Shown here: one piece after another, positions 51,301-59,453 of the stretch
Position numbering within the stretch: position 1 is the first letter of the stretch
How the letters are laid out: each line of letters starts with the position of its first letter
Assembly: GCF_008086045.1 (NCBI RefSeq)
Contig: NZ_VSEY01000031.1
Location: 62,001 to 126,000 of the forward strand
Reading direction: 5' to 3'
Length of the DNA: 64,000 nt
Source: Nonomuraea sp. PA05
GTDB lineage: Bacteria > Actinomycetota > Actinomycetes > Streptosporangiales > Streptosporangiaceae
Program-made: the position numbers and the translations under genes
Notes under the pieces: model-generated
Told to the model about the DNA's origin: nothing
What the model saw: only the letters and a program-made list of their open reading frames with translations
Database searches by the model: none

Positions 51301-54300
51301 AAGCCCGCTTCCAGTTCCGCGCAGTCCTCCTCCAGGTCCAGCACCCGGTAGTCGACGAAGTCGAAGGACTTGAAGCGGGCCGCCGCCGAGGTGAGGAAGG
51401 CGGGCGAGAGGTCGGTGAAGGTGTAGCGGGTCCGCTCGGGCGGCAGCGTGGGCAGGACGGCGGCGGTCATGCCGCCCGTTCCCGCGCCCACCTCCAGGAC
51501 GCGCAGGGGGCGGCCGTCGGGCCAGGCGGCGACCAGCTCTTCGAGCACGGATCTGACCAGCAGGTTCGTGGGCCGCAGGACCGGGCCGCTGTCGTAGAAG
51601 TGTTCGGCGGCCTGGAGGCCGCCCTGCGGGAAGACGACCTCGACGGGGTCCTTGTCACCGCGCAGCACCTCGGTCAGGTGCCGCCCGCAGTGGCCGAGGA
51701 GCTGCAGCTCGGCCGCGTACTCCGGGAAGTCGAACAGGGCGTCGGCGAACAGGGGGTCAGGGTCGCCGGTCGCCCACCGGCTTCCCTCCCCCGTCGGCTC
51801 GCACAGCTCGCCGGACTGGGCGCACAGGGTGCGGGCGAGGCGCGTGTACTTCGGCTGCATTCCGGCCTGGACGAGGTCGGCCAGGCTCCAGCTCTCGCCC
51901 GCGAGGTCACGCATCGTCCGGGCGGTGTAATGGGCGGCCAGCCTTCGGTAGGCGGTCATGAAGCGGTGGTGCCGGTCGCTGCGGGCCAGCAGCCGGTCGC
52001 GCAGGGCGAGGCGGTGCGGTTCCACCCTCGTGAGCAACTCCGTCATGGTGATGGCGGGGCCAGTCGATGGGCCGGGGCGCGGGGCCGCGCGCATCACCGT
52101 CACGTGCCGGGCGGGGGCTTCCTCGCCGGGCAGGCGGCGTACCCGGCAGCCGGTCAGCTCCATCACGGGCACGCCGGAGGTGTCGGTGACGGTGAAGTCC
52201 ACGGTCGCCTCGCGCGGGTCGGTGCGCGGGCGGAGGCCGGCGTGGACCAGGCCCTTGCCTGGTGGTTGGCGCCACAGCCTGACGCGTTCGAAGGAGATCG
52301 GGACGTAGGCGGTGGGTTCCTCGCCGAGTTGCCACAGGATGGCCAGGCCCGTTTGCAGGGCGGCGTCCACCAGGGCGGGGTGCGCTTGGTAGACGGTGGT
52401 GGACGGCTCGGTGAAGTGGTACCGGCCGAGGGAGCGGGTGCCCGAGATGCGGACGCTTCGCACGCCGCGGAACGCCGGGCCGTAGGTGAAACCGGCTTGG
52501 GTGGCCAGGGCGTAGAACTCGTCCGCGCTGAGCTCCACCGCCGGGTCCGCAGCCGGGTCCGCAGCCGGGGCCGCGGCTGGGTCCGCGGCCGGGCTGGGTG
52601 TCGGTGGCGTCGTCGGCGAGACGGCCTGGCGTACCCGGCAGCGGGCGTGCACCTGCCACTCCCCCTGCGCGCCGGCCCTGGAGGCGATCCGCACCCCGCC
52701 GTCCTCGGACACCGACACCTGAACGTGAGGCGCCTGCCCGTCGGGGATGGCCAGCGGGCTCAGCACCTCCACGTCCAGCACCTCCACCGGCCCGTCGAGC
52801 GTCTCCGCACCGGCCGCGAGCGCCATCTCGACGAACCCGACGGCGGGCACCACCACGGCTCCGCCCACCCGGTGATCGCTCACCCATGGCACCCTGGCCA
52901 GGTCCAGCGGGGCGCTCCAGGTCGGGTCCAGCGCCTGCGTACGCGCGCCGAGCAGCGGATGCTCCAGCCGGGGCGCCCACCAGTCGGCCTCGCCGTGCCA
53001 GTGGCGTTCGCGCTGCCACGGGTAGGCGGGCAGGTCGAGCACCCGTCCGGGGCGGGGGAAGAACGCCGTCCAGTCGGCTTTCGCGCCGGCGGCGAGCAGC
53101 CCGGCGGCGGCCGTCCGGAGCGCGGGCGAGCCCGGCGCGTCGCGCCGGAGCGTGGGCAGGACGGTGAGCTGCCGTCCGGCCCGCTTCAGATACGTCTGCA
53201 GGACGGAGTGCGGGCCGACCTCCAGGAAGATGCGGAACCCCGCGTCGGCCAGGTGGGCGGCCGCCTGGCCGAACAGCACCGGCCGGCGGACGTTGCGCCA
53301 CCAGTACGCGGCGTCCAGGGGGCCGTCGATCGGCCGGCCGGTGACCGTCGAGATCATCGGGATGGCCGGGGACGCGGTCGTCAGCCCGGCCAGCGCCTCG
53401 GCCAGGCCCGGCTGGACGGGGTCCATGGCGCGGCTGTGGAAGGCGAAGTCCACGAGGAGGCGGCGGAAGAAGACGTCCTTGCCCGCCAGCTCCGCCTCCA
53501 GCCGTTCCAGCGCCTCGCCGGGGCCCGCCACCGTCACGTCGCGGTCGCTGTTGATCGCGGCGATCTCCAGGTCGTACGGCTCGATGACCTCCGCGGCCTG
53601 GCCGGGGGGCAGGCCCAGCGCGGCCATGCCGCCCTGGCCCATGGCGAGTTGCTGGGCCCGGCCGCGTTCGGCGCAGAGGAGGACGGCGTTGTCGAGGTCG
53701 AGGGCTCCTGAGGCGCAGGCGGCGGCGATCTCCCCCACGCTGTGCCCGAACACGACATCAGGCACCAGGCCCTGACTTTTCAGGACTTGCAGGATGCCCA
53801 TCTGCATCGCGAAGATCGCGGGCTGGCCGACCTCGGCCGTCGCCAGCCGGGAGCGGCTCGCCGGGGCGGCCAGCTCGGCTTCCAGCGACCAGGTCACGTG
53901 CTTGGACAGCAGCTTGCCGATGTGCTTGATCGTGTCGCGGAAGTGCGGATCCGTCGCCATGAGGTCGTCGGCCATGCCCGGCCATGGGGTGCCCGCGCCG
54001 CCGAAGGCCACGGCGATCCTGCCGTCCTGCTCGGCCGCCGCCGGCTGGGCCTCCCGCAGGAGCGTGGCGGCCTCAGCAGGGGTGGTGGCGAGCACCGAGA
54101 TGCGGTGTTCGCGGTGGCCGCGGCGGCGGGTGAGGGTGTGGGCCAGGTCGTAGAAGTGGTCGCAGGGCAGCGTCTCGCACTGGTCGGCCACGCGTTGGGC
54201 CAGCTCGATGGCGGCGGCAGGGGTGCGGCCGGAAACGATCAGGGGTACGGCTCGCGGTGGCGTGCTCGGCACGGGGGCGCTCAGCGGCGCTGCCTGCTGC

Positions 54301-55622
54301 AGTGGCGCACTCGGCGGGGCCGCCGCTGGTGGTGCTGCTTGTTGCGGTGGTGCCGCCAGCAGGGCGTGGGCGTTGACGCCGCCGAAGCCGAACGAGCTCA
54401 CCCCGGCGAGCGCCCGCTCCACCCGCGCGGCACACCGCTGCTCACGAACCGGCGACAGCCCGAGCCCCGCCCAGTCGATGCCCGGGTTGAGCACCTCGGC
54501 GTGCAGCGAGGGCGGGATCGACCCGTGCCGCAGCACCAGCAGCGCCTTCATCAGCCCCGCCATGCCCGCCGCCGACTCCAGATGCCCCATGTTCGTCTTG
54601 ATCGACCCGATCGGCAGCGCGTTGCCGGGCGAGCGGCGCGACCCGACGGCCCGGCCGACCGCCTCGCATTCGACGGGATCGCCGACGGGGGTGCCGGTGC
54701 CGTGCGCCTCCCAGTAGACGAGGTCGTCCACCTCGACGTCCGCGTAGATCGTCTCAAGGAGCCGCGTCTGGCTCTCGACGCCTGGGTGGGTGAGGCCGGG
54801 TGTGCGGCCGTCGGCGTTGGTGCCGGTGTCCAGGAGGACGGCGTGGATCCGGTCGCCGTCGGCCTGCGCGCGGGCGAGCGTCTTGAGCACGACCATGCCG
54901 GCGCCCTCACCGCGTACGTAACCGTCGGCGTCGGCGGAGAAGGCCTGGCATCGGCCGCGCGCCGACAGCATGGAGGCCTGGGACAGGCCGACGAAGGAGA
55001 GCGGGTCGAGCAGCACGTTGACGCCGCCGGCCAGGGCGATCCCGGCCTGCCCCGACCGGACGGCGTGGGCCGCCTCGTGCAGGGCGACCAGGGCGGAGGA
55101 GCAGGCGGTGTCGATGGCGAGGCTGGGGCCGCGCAGGTCCAGGCCGTAGGAGACCCGGTTGGCGGTGTTGCCGAAGGTCCAGCCGGCGACGGAGTAGGCG
55201 TTGAGGCCGGCGGGGTCGCGACACTGGAGGTTGCCGTAGTCGCCGTTGAACACGCCTGTGAACACCGCGGTGTCGGATCCCGCGAGGGAGGCCGGGTCGA
55301 TGGCGGCGTCGTCGAGCGCCTCGACGGCGAGCTCCAGCATCAGCCGCTGCTGCGGGTCGAGCCGGTCGGCCTCCTTGGGCGCGATGCCGAAGTAGGCGGC
55401 GTCGAATCCGGCGAGGTCGTCCAGGAACGCCCCGTGTGCGGCGTAGCTCTTTCCGGGCCGCCTGGTCGCGCGATCGACGAACCAGCCCGGATCGAACCGG
55501 TCGGCCGGCACCTCCGTCACCAGGTCGCTTCCCGCGACCAGCGCCTCCCACAAGCTCTGGAGATCCTCGATGCCGCCCGGCAGGCGGCAGCCGACTCCCA
55601 CGATCGCCAACGGTTCCCGCAT
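48363..55622 (-). CDS. Single-module reducing type I PKS (KS-AT-DH-MT-ER-KR-ACP)
   Basis: The 2419-residue synthase reads in order: KS with Cys174 (DTACSSA), His307 (EAHGTGT) and His347 (KTNMGH); AT with Ser628 in GHSVG and FAFH at 726-729, which favours malonyl-CoA; DH with His917 (DHRVGGAVVVP) and Asp1086; C-methyltransferase with VLEVGAGTGG near 1374-1383; ER with VHGASGGVGLAAIQ near 1887; KR with GGLGGFG near 2088, Ser2208 and Tyr2221; ACP with Ser2376 (ELGVDSLM). All active sites are present. The order is that of fungal highly reducing iterative PKSs. There is no loading module, docking domain or thioesterase. It follows an EF-hand gene and is coupled to a thioester reductase. Confidence 0.93.
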   Translation of the reverse strand: MREPLAIVGVGCRLPGGIEDLQSLWEALVAGSDLVTEVPADRFDPGWFVDRATRRPGKSYAAHGAFLDDLAGFDAAYFGIAPKEADRLDPQQRLMLELAVEALDDAAIDPASLAGSDTAVFTGVFNGDYGNLQCRDPAGLNAYSVAGWTFGNTANRVSYGLDLRGPSLAIDTACSSALVALHEAAHAVRSGQAGIALAGGVNVLLDPLSFVGLSQASMLSARGRCQAFSADADGYVRGEGAGMVVLKTLARAQADGDRIHAVLLDTGTNADGRTPGLTHPGVESQTRLLETIYADVEVDDLVYWEAHGTGTPVGDPVECEAVGRAVGSRRSPGNALPIGSIKTNMGHLESAAGMAGLMKALLVLRHGSIPPSLHAEVLNPGIDWAGLGLSPVREQRCAARVERALAGVSSFGFGGVNAHALLAAPPQQAAPPAAAPPSAPLQQAAPLSAPVPSTPPRAVPLIVSGRTPAAAIELAQRVADQCETLPCDHFYDLAHTLTRRRGHREHRISVLATTPAEAATLLREAQPAAAEQDGRIAVAFGGAGTPWPGMADDLMATDPHFRDTIKHIGKLLSKHVTWSLEAELAAPASRSRLATAEVGQPAIFAMQMGILQVLKSQGLVPDVVFGHSVGEIAAACASGALDLDNAVLLCAERGRAQQLAMGQGGMAALGLPPGQAAEVIEPYDLEIAAINSDRDVTVAGPGEALERLEAELAGKDVFFRRLLVDFAFHSRAMDPVQPGLAEALAGLTTASPAIPMISTVTGRPIDGPLDAAYWWRNVRRPVLFGQAAAHLADAGFRIFLEVGPHSVLQTYLKRAGRQLTVLPTLRRDAPGSPALRTAAAGLLAAGAKADWTAFFPRPGRVLDLPAYPWQRERHWHGEADWWAPRLEHPLLGARTQALDPTWSAPLDLARVPWVSDHRVGGAVVVPAVGFVEMALAAGAETLDGPVEVLDVEVLSPLAIPDGQAPHVQVSVSEDGGVRIASRAGAQGEWQVHARCRVRQAVSPTTPPTPSPAADPAAAPAADPAADPAVELSADEFYALATQAGFTYGPAFRGVRSVRISGTRSLGRYHFTEPSTTVYQAHPALVDAALQTGLAILWQLGEEPTAYVPISFERVRLWRQPPGKGLVHAGLRPRTDPREATVDFTVTDTSGVPVMELTGCRVRRLPGEEAPARHVTVMRAAPRPGPSTGPAITMTELLTRVEPHRLALRDRLLARSDRHHRFMTAYRRLAAHYTARTMRDLAGESWSLADLVQAGMQPKYTRLARTLCAQSGELCEPTGEGSRWATGDPDPLFADALFDFPEYAAELQLLGHCGRHLTEVLRGDKDPVEVVFPQGGLQAAEHFYDSGPVLRPTNLLVRSVLEELVAAWPDGRPLRVLEVGAGTGGMTAAVLPTLPPERTRYTFTDLSPAFLTSAAARFKSFDFVDYRVLDLEEDCAELEAGFDVVIAANVAHATTDLEATLGRITRLLADDGFLLLGETLDAGPTTMIFGLLDGWWSATDTALRPGGPLIRTADWLRLLPRCGLAEPAELRAEEEPVGIDTALFVATREPRAEAAPPAPAASGDWLIVTESGRDRALAEAVAGELNRAGARAEVSSGPRPARHVVYLLDGDHATADADPASCAQRVVSATTTLNALAAAPPADAVFWLVTRPSGTFPAPERPDFPGDAALWGVARCLSNETPGLTVRKISLERGASDAQRLAAELLAPDEEDEVVLTTEGRFVPRLRPAQEPTATGTEPRALRLRNQGPAFRLDWTPMEMPAPGPGQVTVEVRAAGVNYRNVLWALGRLPADAAGGPSHERVYGFDCAGVVTAVGAQVHDLAPGDRVFAAAEHPLASHVVLDRDALARIPGTMGYAEAATLPVAFLTVRLALADDPVRLAQGETVLVHGASGGVGLAAIQHAKLAGAKVIATASTPGKRDLLQALGVDHVLDSRGLRFAAEVRAITEGRGVDVVLNSLAGDALAEGVELLRPRGRFVELGKHDLFSGGGLALRLLRGNVSFVTVDLKQIAERMPQVAHRQLAEIAQRVEAGTYRALPYRSFPEGRVTEAFEQMRHSRHIGKLVIEFEPSALATRARGLDPDGVYLVTGGLGGFGARAAHWLARQGARRIALAGRRGLDGPEARQAVAALTALGVEVTAHRADVTDLEAMRAIVGPEVKGVVHAAMVLQDVPLAKLTPELMLAALEPKLRGALVLDRLAPSAELFVLFSSVTATVGNVRQANYAAGNLFCEALARARRARGRSGLAVAWGAVGEVGYLARTSEAEQFVSRWTSPMKPARALPAIGELLAQDVDVALVGSVDWDGARLLFPSLDGPRFSAVRSAGPAAPAADLRELVKAGDGAEPLVTDAVIRLLAEVLQAEPAGIAPHRPLDELGVDSLMRAELQGAIWRRLGCDIPIMAIGPGTSAGELAGQVLARLRAR

Positions 55623-55688
55623 GACCCCCCGTTTCCTCAGGCGGAGGCCGCCTGCCCCTGGGGTGGCAAGCGGCCGTTGTCGGTTGGC

Positions 55689-56237
55689 TCAGACCGGTCC
55701 GAAGAGCCAGTTGCCGGTCAGGTCCGGGTCCGCGCTGAGGTAGAACTGCCGGCCGGCCTCCACCAGCTCCTCGATGCTGAGCGCGCCGCTGCCGTCGGTG
55801 TCGATCTTCTTGAACGCGAGCTCCGCGTCCTGCGGGCTGGTGCCGAAGGCGGACTGGAACCGCTGGAACTCCTCCAGGTCCAGAACGTGGTTGCCGTTGA
55901 CGTCAGTGACGTCGAGGGTCGCCTGGATGGCCGGTCGCAGGGCCCGCTCGTAACCGGCGGGGTCGTCGATGAAGGCCGCCTTCATCCCGAGCCGGTACTC
56001 CTCGCGGCTGATCTTGCGGTCGCCGTCCAGGTCGATCTTGGCGAGCAGGACTTCCCAGAAGTCGGTGTAGGCCCCGAACAGGCGGCTTGCCTGGTCGCTC
56101 TCGGGGTTGACGCCGAAGGCGGCCAGCACCCTGATCCCCAGGGCGATGAGATCGTCGAGCTCCAGATCTCCGTTGTGGTTGACGTCCATGTGATGGAACG
56201 CCTTGTCGAGCTTGCGGTTCTGCAGCGCTGTGAGCAC
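55689..56237 (-). CDS. Calerythrin-like protein with four EF-hands
   Basis: The 182-residue cytosolic protein has four canonical EF-hand loops: DVNHNGDLELDD (18-29), DLDGDRKISREE (about 68-79), DVNGNHVLDLEE (about 112-123) and DTDGSGALSIEE (about 146-157). Its length and layout match actinobacterial calerythrin, a calcium buffer or sensor. The GTG start at 56237 has AGGAGGG upstream. It is the first gene of the PKS operon, 66 bases before the synthase, a setting that suggests calcium-dependent control or assembly of the PKS system. That link is inference. Confidence 0.9.
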   Translation of the reverse strand: MLTALQNRKLDKAFHHMDVNHNGDLELDDLIALGIRVLAAFGVNPESDQASRLFGAYTDFWEVLLAKIDLDGDRKISREEYRLGMKAAFIDDPAGYERALRPAIQATLDVTDVNGNHVLDLEEFQRFQSAFGTSPQDAELAFKKIDTDGSGALSIEELVEAGRQFYLSADPDLTGNWLFGPV

Positions 56238-56271
56238 GCCCTGCCCTCCTGTGATCGATCAACTACAAAGA

Positions 56272-56300
56272 ATAATCAAATAATTACTCTCCGTAGTCAA
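56272..56300 (-). promoter_or_regulatory. AT-rich promoter of the EF-hand/PKS/reductase operon
   Basis: On the minus strand TTGACT (56295-56300) and GATTAT (56272-56277) are spaced by 17 bases, and the tract 56265-56290 is strikingly AT-rich for this genome. Transcription would start about 25-30 bases before the EF-hand gene GTG at 56237. Confidence 0.5.
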
Positions 56301-56471
56301 GCTCATGAACCCCACAGCCGGGAGTCCAGTCGTTGTCCGCCGCGGACGAGCAGGCGGGCGCCCGCACATGACCTGGGGGAACTTGACCTGGTTGTAGCCA
56401 TTCCGGGAGCAGGTAACGGGTAGCTCGCCGAGCAGGACAGCGGGGTACCTCGGGGGGCGACGGGTGACAGC

Positions 56472-57983
56472 GTGAAGGACGGCGGGCAACAGGACGCTGG
56501 CCGCGCAACGCGCGCGCCGTCGCTGGCCGATCTGATCATCGTCCTGACCGCGCTGGTGGCGCTGGTCGGCGGATCGCTGGCGTTGTTCGGCCTGGACGCC
56601 CTCGACGGCCCGATGCAGGTCGCCCTCGTGTTGTGCGCGCTGGTCGCGATGCTGGTGGTGCTGAAGAACGGGCACCGCTGGGAGGAGATCGAGGCCAGCG
56701 GGCAACGGGCGCTGTCCTCGATCACCAGCGCGGTCTTCATCCTGCTCGCGGTGGGCGCGCTGATCGGCACCTGGAACATGTCGGGGACTATCCCGACCCT
56801 GGTCTCCTACGGGATCCAGGTGCTGTCGCCCGGGTGGTACTACGCCGCCACCGCGCTGATCTGCGGCATCGTGGCCATGTCGATCGGCAGCTCCTGGACC
56901 ACGGCGGCGACGGTCGGGGTCGGCCTGGTGGGCATCGCGACCATGCTGGGCGTGTCGGCGCCGATCACCGCCGGGGCGGTGATCTCCGGCGCGTACCTGG
57001 GAGACAAGCTGTCACCACTGTCGGAGACCACCGTGCTGACCGCGCAGATGGTCCGGGTGAACGTCTACGAGCACATCAAGCGCCAGGCATGGACGTCCAT
57101 CCCCGCCTTCGTCATCGCCTTCGCGCTGTTCCTGCTGATCGGGCAGATCTGGGGCCCCGCCGCGACAGACCTCGGGGACACCGCCGGAGAACTGGCCGCT
57201 CTCGGCGACCTCTACTGGATCACCCCGCTCAACCTGCTGCCGCTGCTCCTGCTGGTCGTGCTGTCGGTACGCAAGGTGCCGGCGACACTGGCGCTCATGG
57301 CAGCGGCGATCTTCGCCGGGATCGTGGGCGTCTTCACGCAGCCCGCGGTGATCCGCGCGTTCGTCGGCGAACCCGCCCTGAACTCGGTCGCCGCCGGGAT
57401 CAAGGCGGTCTGGCGGGCCATGGCGAACGGGTTCGAGAAGAGCTCGGGCCTCGCCGACGTCGACCGGCTGCTGTCGCGCGGCGGGATGGACAGCATGCTG
57501 CCCACCCTGTGGCTGATCATCGGCGCGGTCACGTTCGGCACCCTGCTGGAGGAGTTCGGGCTGCTCAACCGGCTCATCGAGCCGATGGTGCGGGCGGCCA
57601 GGAGCACCGGCCGGTTGTTCGTGACGGTCTTCGCCAGCGCCTTCGGCCTCAACCTCATCGCCGGCGACCAGTACATCGCGCTGGTGTTGCCGACCCGGAT
57701 CTACCGGGCCGAGTTCGCCCGGCGCGGCCTGGCGCCGGCGAACCTGTCGCGCCTGGCCGCCGACAGCGGGACGGTCACCTCACCGCTGGTGCCCTGGAAC
57801 TCCTGCGGGGCGTTCATGGGCGCGGTGCTGGGCGTGCCGACCCTCGCCTACCTGCCGTTCTGCTTCTTCAACATCGCCAGCCCGCTGCTCAGCATGGTGT
57901 ACGGCGTCACCGGCTTCAGGATCGAGCGGCTCCCGCCGCAGCACGCACCGGACCAGGACGTGAAGGGCGGGTCGCCATCGTGA
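56472..57983 (+). CDS. nhaC: Na+/H+ antiporter of the NhaC family
   Basis: The 503-residue protein has about eleven hydrophobic segments and the NhaC-family features AMSIGSSWTTAATVGVGLVGIA, GAVISGAYLGDKLSPLSETT and ADSGTVTSPLVPWNSCGAFM. It should exchange sodium and protons across the membrane. It starts with GTG at 56472; no strong ribosome-binding site is seen. Its stop overlaps the GTG of the next gene (GTGA), so it is coupled to the amino-acid antiporter and the arginine deiminase. NhaC homologues are also known to exchange malate and lactate, so the ion specificity is not certain. Confidence 0.88.
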   Translation: MKDGGQQDAGRATRAPSLADLIIVLTALVALVGGSLALFGLDALDGPMQVALVLCALVAMLVVLKNGHRWEEIEASGQRALSSITSAVFILLAVGALIGTWNMSGTIPTLVSYGIQVLSPGWYYAATALICGIVAMSIGSSWTTAATVGVGLVGIATMLGVSAPITAGAVISGAYLGDKLSPLSETTVLTAQMVRVNVYEHIKRQAWTSIPAFVIAFALFLLIGQIWGPAATDLGDTAGELAALGDLYWITPLNLLPLLLLVVLSVRKVPATLALMAAAIFAGIVGVFTQPAVIRAFVGEPALNSVAAGIKAVWRAMANGFEKSSGLADVDRLLSRGGMDSMLPTLWLIIGAVTFGTLLEEFGLLNRLIEPMVRAARSTGRLFVTVFASAFGLNLIAGDQYIALVLPTRIYRAEFARRGLAPANLSRLAADSGTVTSPLVPWNSCGAFMGAVLGVPTLAYLPFCFFNIASPLLSMVYGVTGFRIERLPPQHAPDQDVKGGSPS

Positions 57984-59425
57984 GCCAGACCAGCACGCAC
58001 ACCGAGGGCGCGCGGAAGATGTCGCTGACGGTCCTGACCGCGATGGTGGTCGGATCGATGGTCGGCGCCGGCGTGTTCTCGCTGCCGCGCAACTTCGCCC
58101 AGGCCACCGGGGTGCTCGGCGCGGTCGGCGCCTGGCTGATCGCCGGGGTGGGCATGCTGATGCTCGCCTTCGTCTTCCAGACGCTGGCGGTGCGCAAGCC
58201 GCACCTGGACGCCGGCGTGTACGCCTACGCCAAGGCGGGGTTCGGCGACTACCCGGGCTTCTTCTCCGCCTTCGGCTACTGGGCCAGCGCGTGCGTGGGC
58301 AACGTCTCGTACTGGGTGCTGATCAAGTCGACCCTCGGCGCGGTGGTCCCCGCGTTCGGCGAGGGCGCCACGATCGCCGCGGTGGCGGTCTCTGCGGTCG
58401 GCGTGTGGGCCTTCCACTTCATGATCATGCGCGGCGTACGCGAGGCGGCCAGGATCAACCAGATCGTCACGGTCGCCAAGCTCCTGCCGATTCTGCTGTT
58501 CGTCGTGATCCTGGCGGTGGCGTTGCGCGGCGACGTGTTCGGCCCGAACCTGTGGGCCGACGCCGCACGCACCCCCGGCGCGCTGTTCGAGCAGGTCAGG
58601 GCGACCATGCTGGTGACCGTGTTCGTGTTCCTGGGGGTGGAGGGGGCGAGCGTCTACTCCCGCTACGCCCGCCGGCGCGCGGACGTGGGCCGGGCCACCG
58701 TGCTGGGCTTCCTGGCCGTCCTCGCGTTGTTCGCCTCGGTGACCATCCTGTCCTACGGCGTGCTGCCCAAGGACGAGACGGCGAAGCTGCGCCAGCCGTC
58801 CATGGGCGGCGTGCTGGAGTCGGTCGTGGGCGCGTGGGGCGCGGCACTGATCGGCGCCGGGCTGATCGTCTCGGTGCTCGGCGCGTACCTGGCGTGGACG
58901 CTGATGGCCGCCGAGGTGCTGTTCGTGGCCGCCAAGGACCATGACATGCCCGCCTTCCTCGCCCGCGAGAACGAGCGCGAGGTGCCGGTCCCCGCTCTCG
59001 TCATGACCAGCACGCTCATCACCGCCGTGCTGGCCGTCACCGTGTTCTCCGACGACGCCTTCACCTTCACGCTGGAGCTGACCAGCGCGCTGTCGCTGAT
59101 CCCCTACCTGCTCGCCGCCGGGTACGCGCTGCGCCTCGCCCTCACCGGCGAGACCTACCGCGACACCCCCGCGGGCCGCGGCAAGGATTTGACGATCGCG
59201 GCGCTCGCCACCGCCTACACCGCCTTCCTGATCGTCGCGGCAGGGCTGAAGTTCGTGCTGCTGTCGTGCGTCGTCTACGCCCCCGGCACCATCCTGTTCG
59301 TCCTGACCCGCCGGGAACGCGGGCTGCGCCCCTTCTCCACCCCGGAGCTGATCCTGTTCGCCGTCGTCGCCGCCGGAGCGATCCTCGGCATCACCGGCCT
59401 GGTCACCGGCCGCATCACCATCTAG
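57980..59425 (+). CDS. arcD: APC-family basic amino-acid antiporter (arginine/ornithine type)
   Basis: The 481-residue permease has twelve hydrophobic segments and begins, after a short polar N-terminus, with LTVLTAMVVGSMVGAGVFSLPRNFAQATG, the TM1 signature of the basic amino-acid/polyamine antiporter family. FGYWASACVGNVSYWVLIKSTLG and FVFLGVEGASVYSRYARRRADVGRAT are as in ArcD/LysP-like exchangers. Located directly before arginine deiminase it probably imports arginine in exchange for ornithine or citrulline. Ornithine export would require ArcB, which is not in this operon, so citrulline exchange deserves consideration. Start is the GTG overlapping the NhaC gene stop. Confidence 0.82.
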   Translation: MSQTSTHTEGARKMSLTVLTAMVVGSMVGAGVFSLPRNFAQATGVLGAVGAWLIAGVGMLMLAFVFQTLAVRKPHLDAGVYAYAKAGFGDYPGFFSAFGYWASACVGNVSYWVLIKSTLGAVVPAFGEGATIAAVAVSAVGVWAFHFMIMRGVREAARINQIVTVAKLLPILLFVVILAVALRGDVFGPNLWADAARTPGALFEQVRATMLVTVFVFLGVEGASVYSRYARRRADVGRATVLGFLAVLALFASVTILSYGVLPKDETAKLRQPSMGGVLESVVGAWGAALIGAGLIVSVLGAYLAWTLMAAEVLFVAAKDHDMPAFLARENEREVPVPALVMTSTLITAVLAVTVFSDDAFTFTLELTSALSLIPYLLAAGYALRLALTGETYRDTPAGRGKDLTIAALATAYTAFLIVAAGLKFVLLSCVVYAPGTILFVLTRRERGLRPFSTPELILFAVVAAGAILGITGLVTGRITI

Positions 59426-59453
59426 TCCGTACACAGAGAGGACGAACACACCA

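Noticed and set aside
47284..56423. Large plus-strand frames opposite the PKS and reductase genes
   Set aside because: They are antisense to intact catalytic domains and have no motifs.
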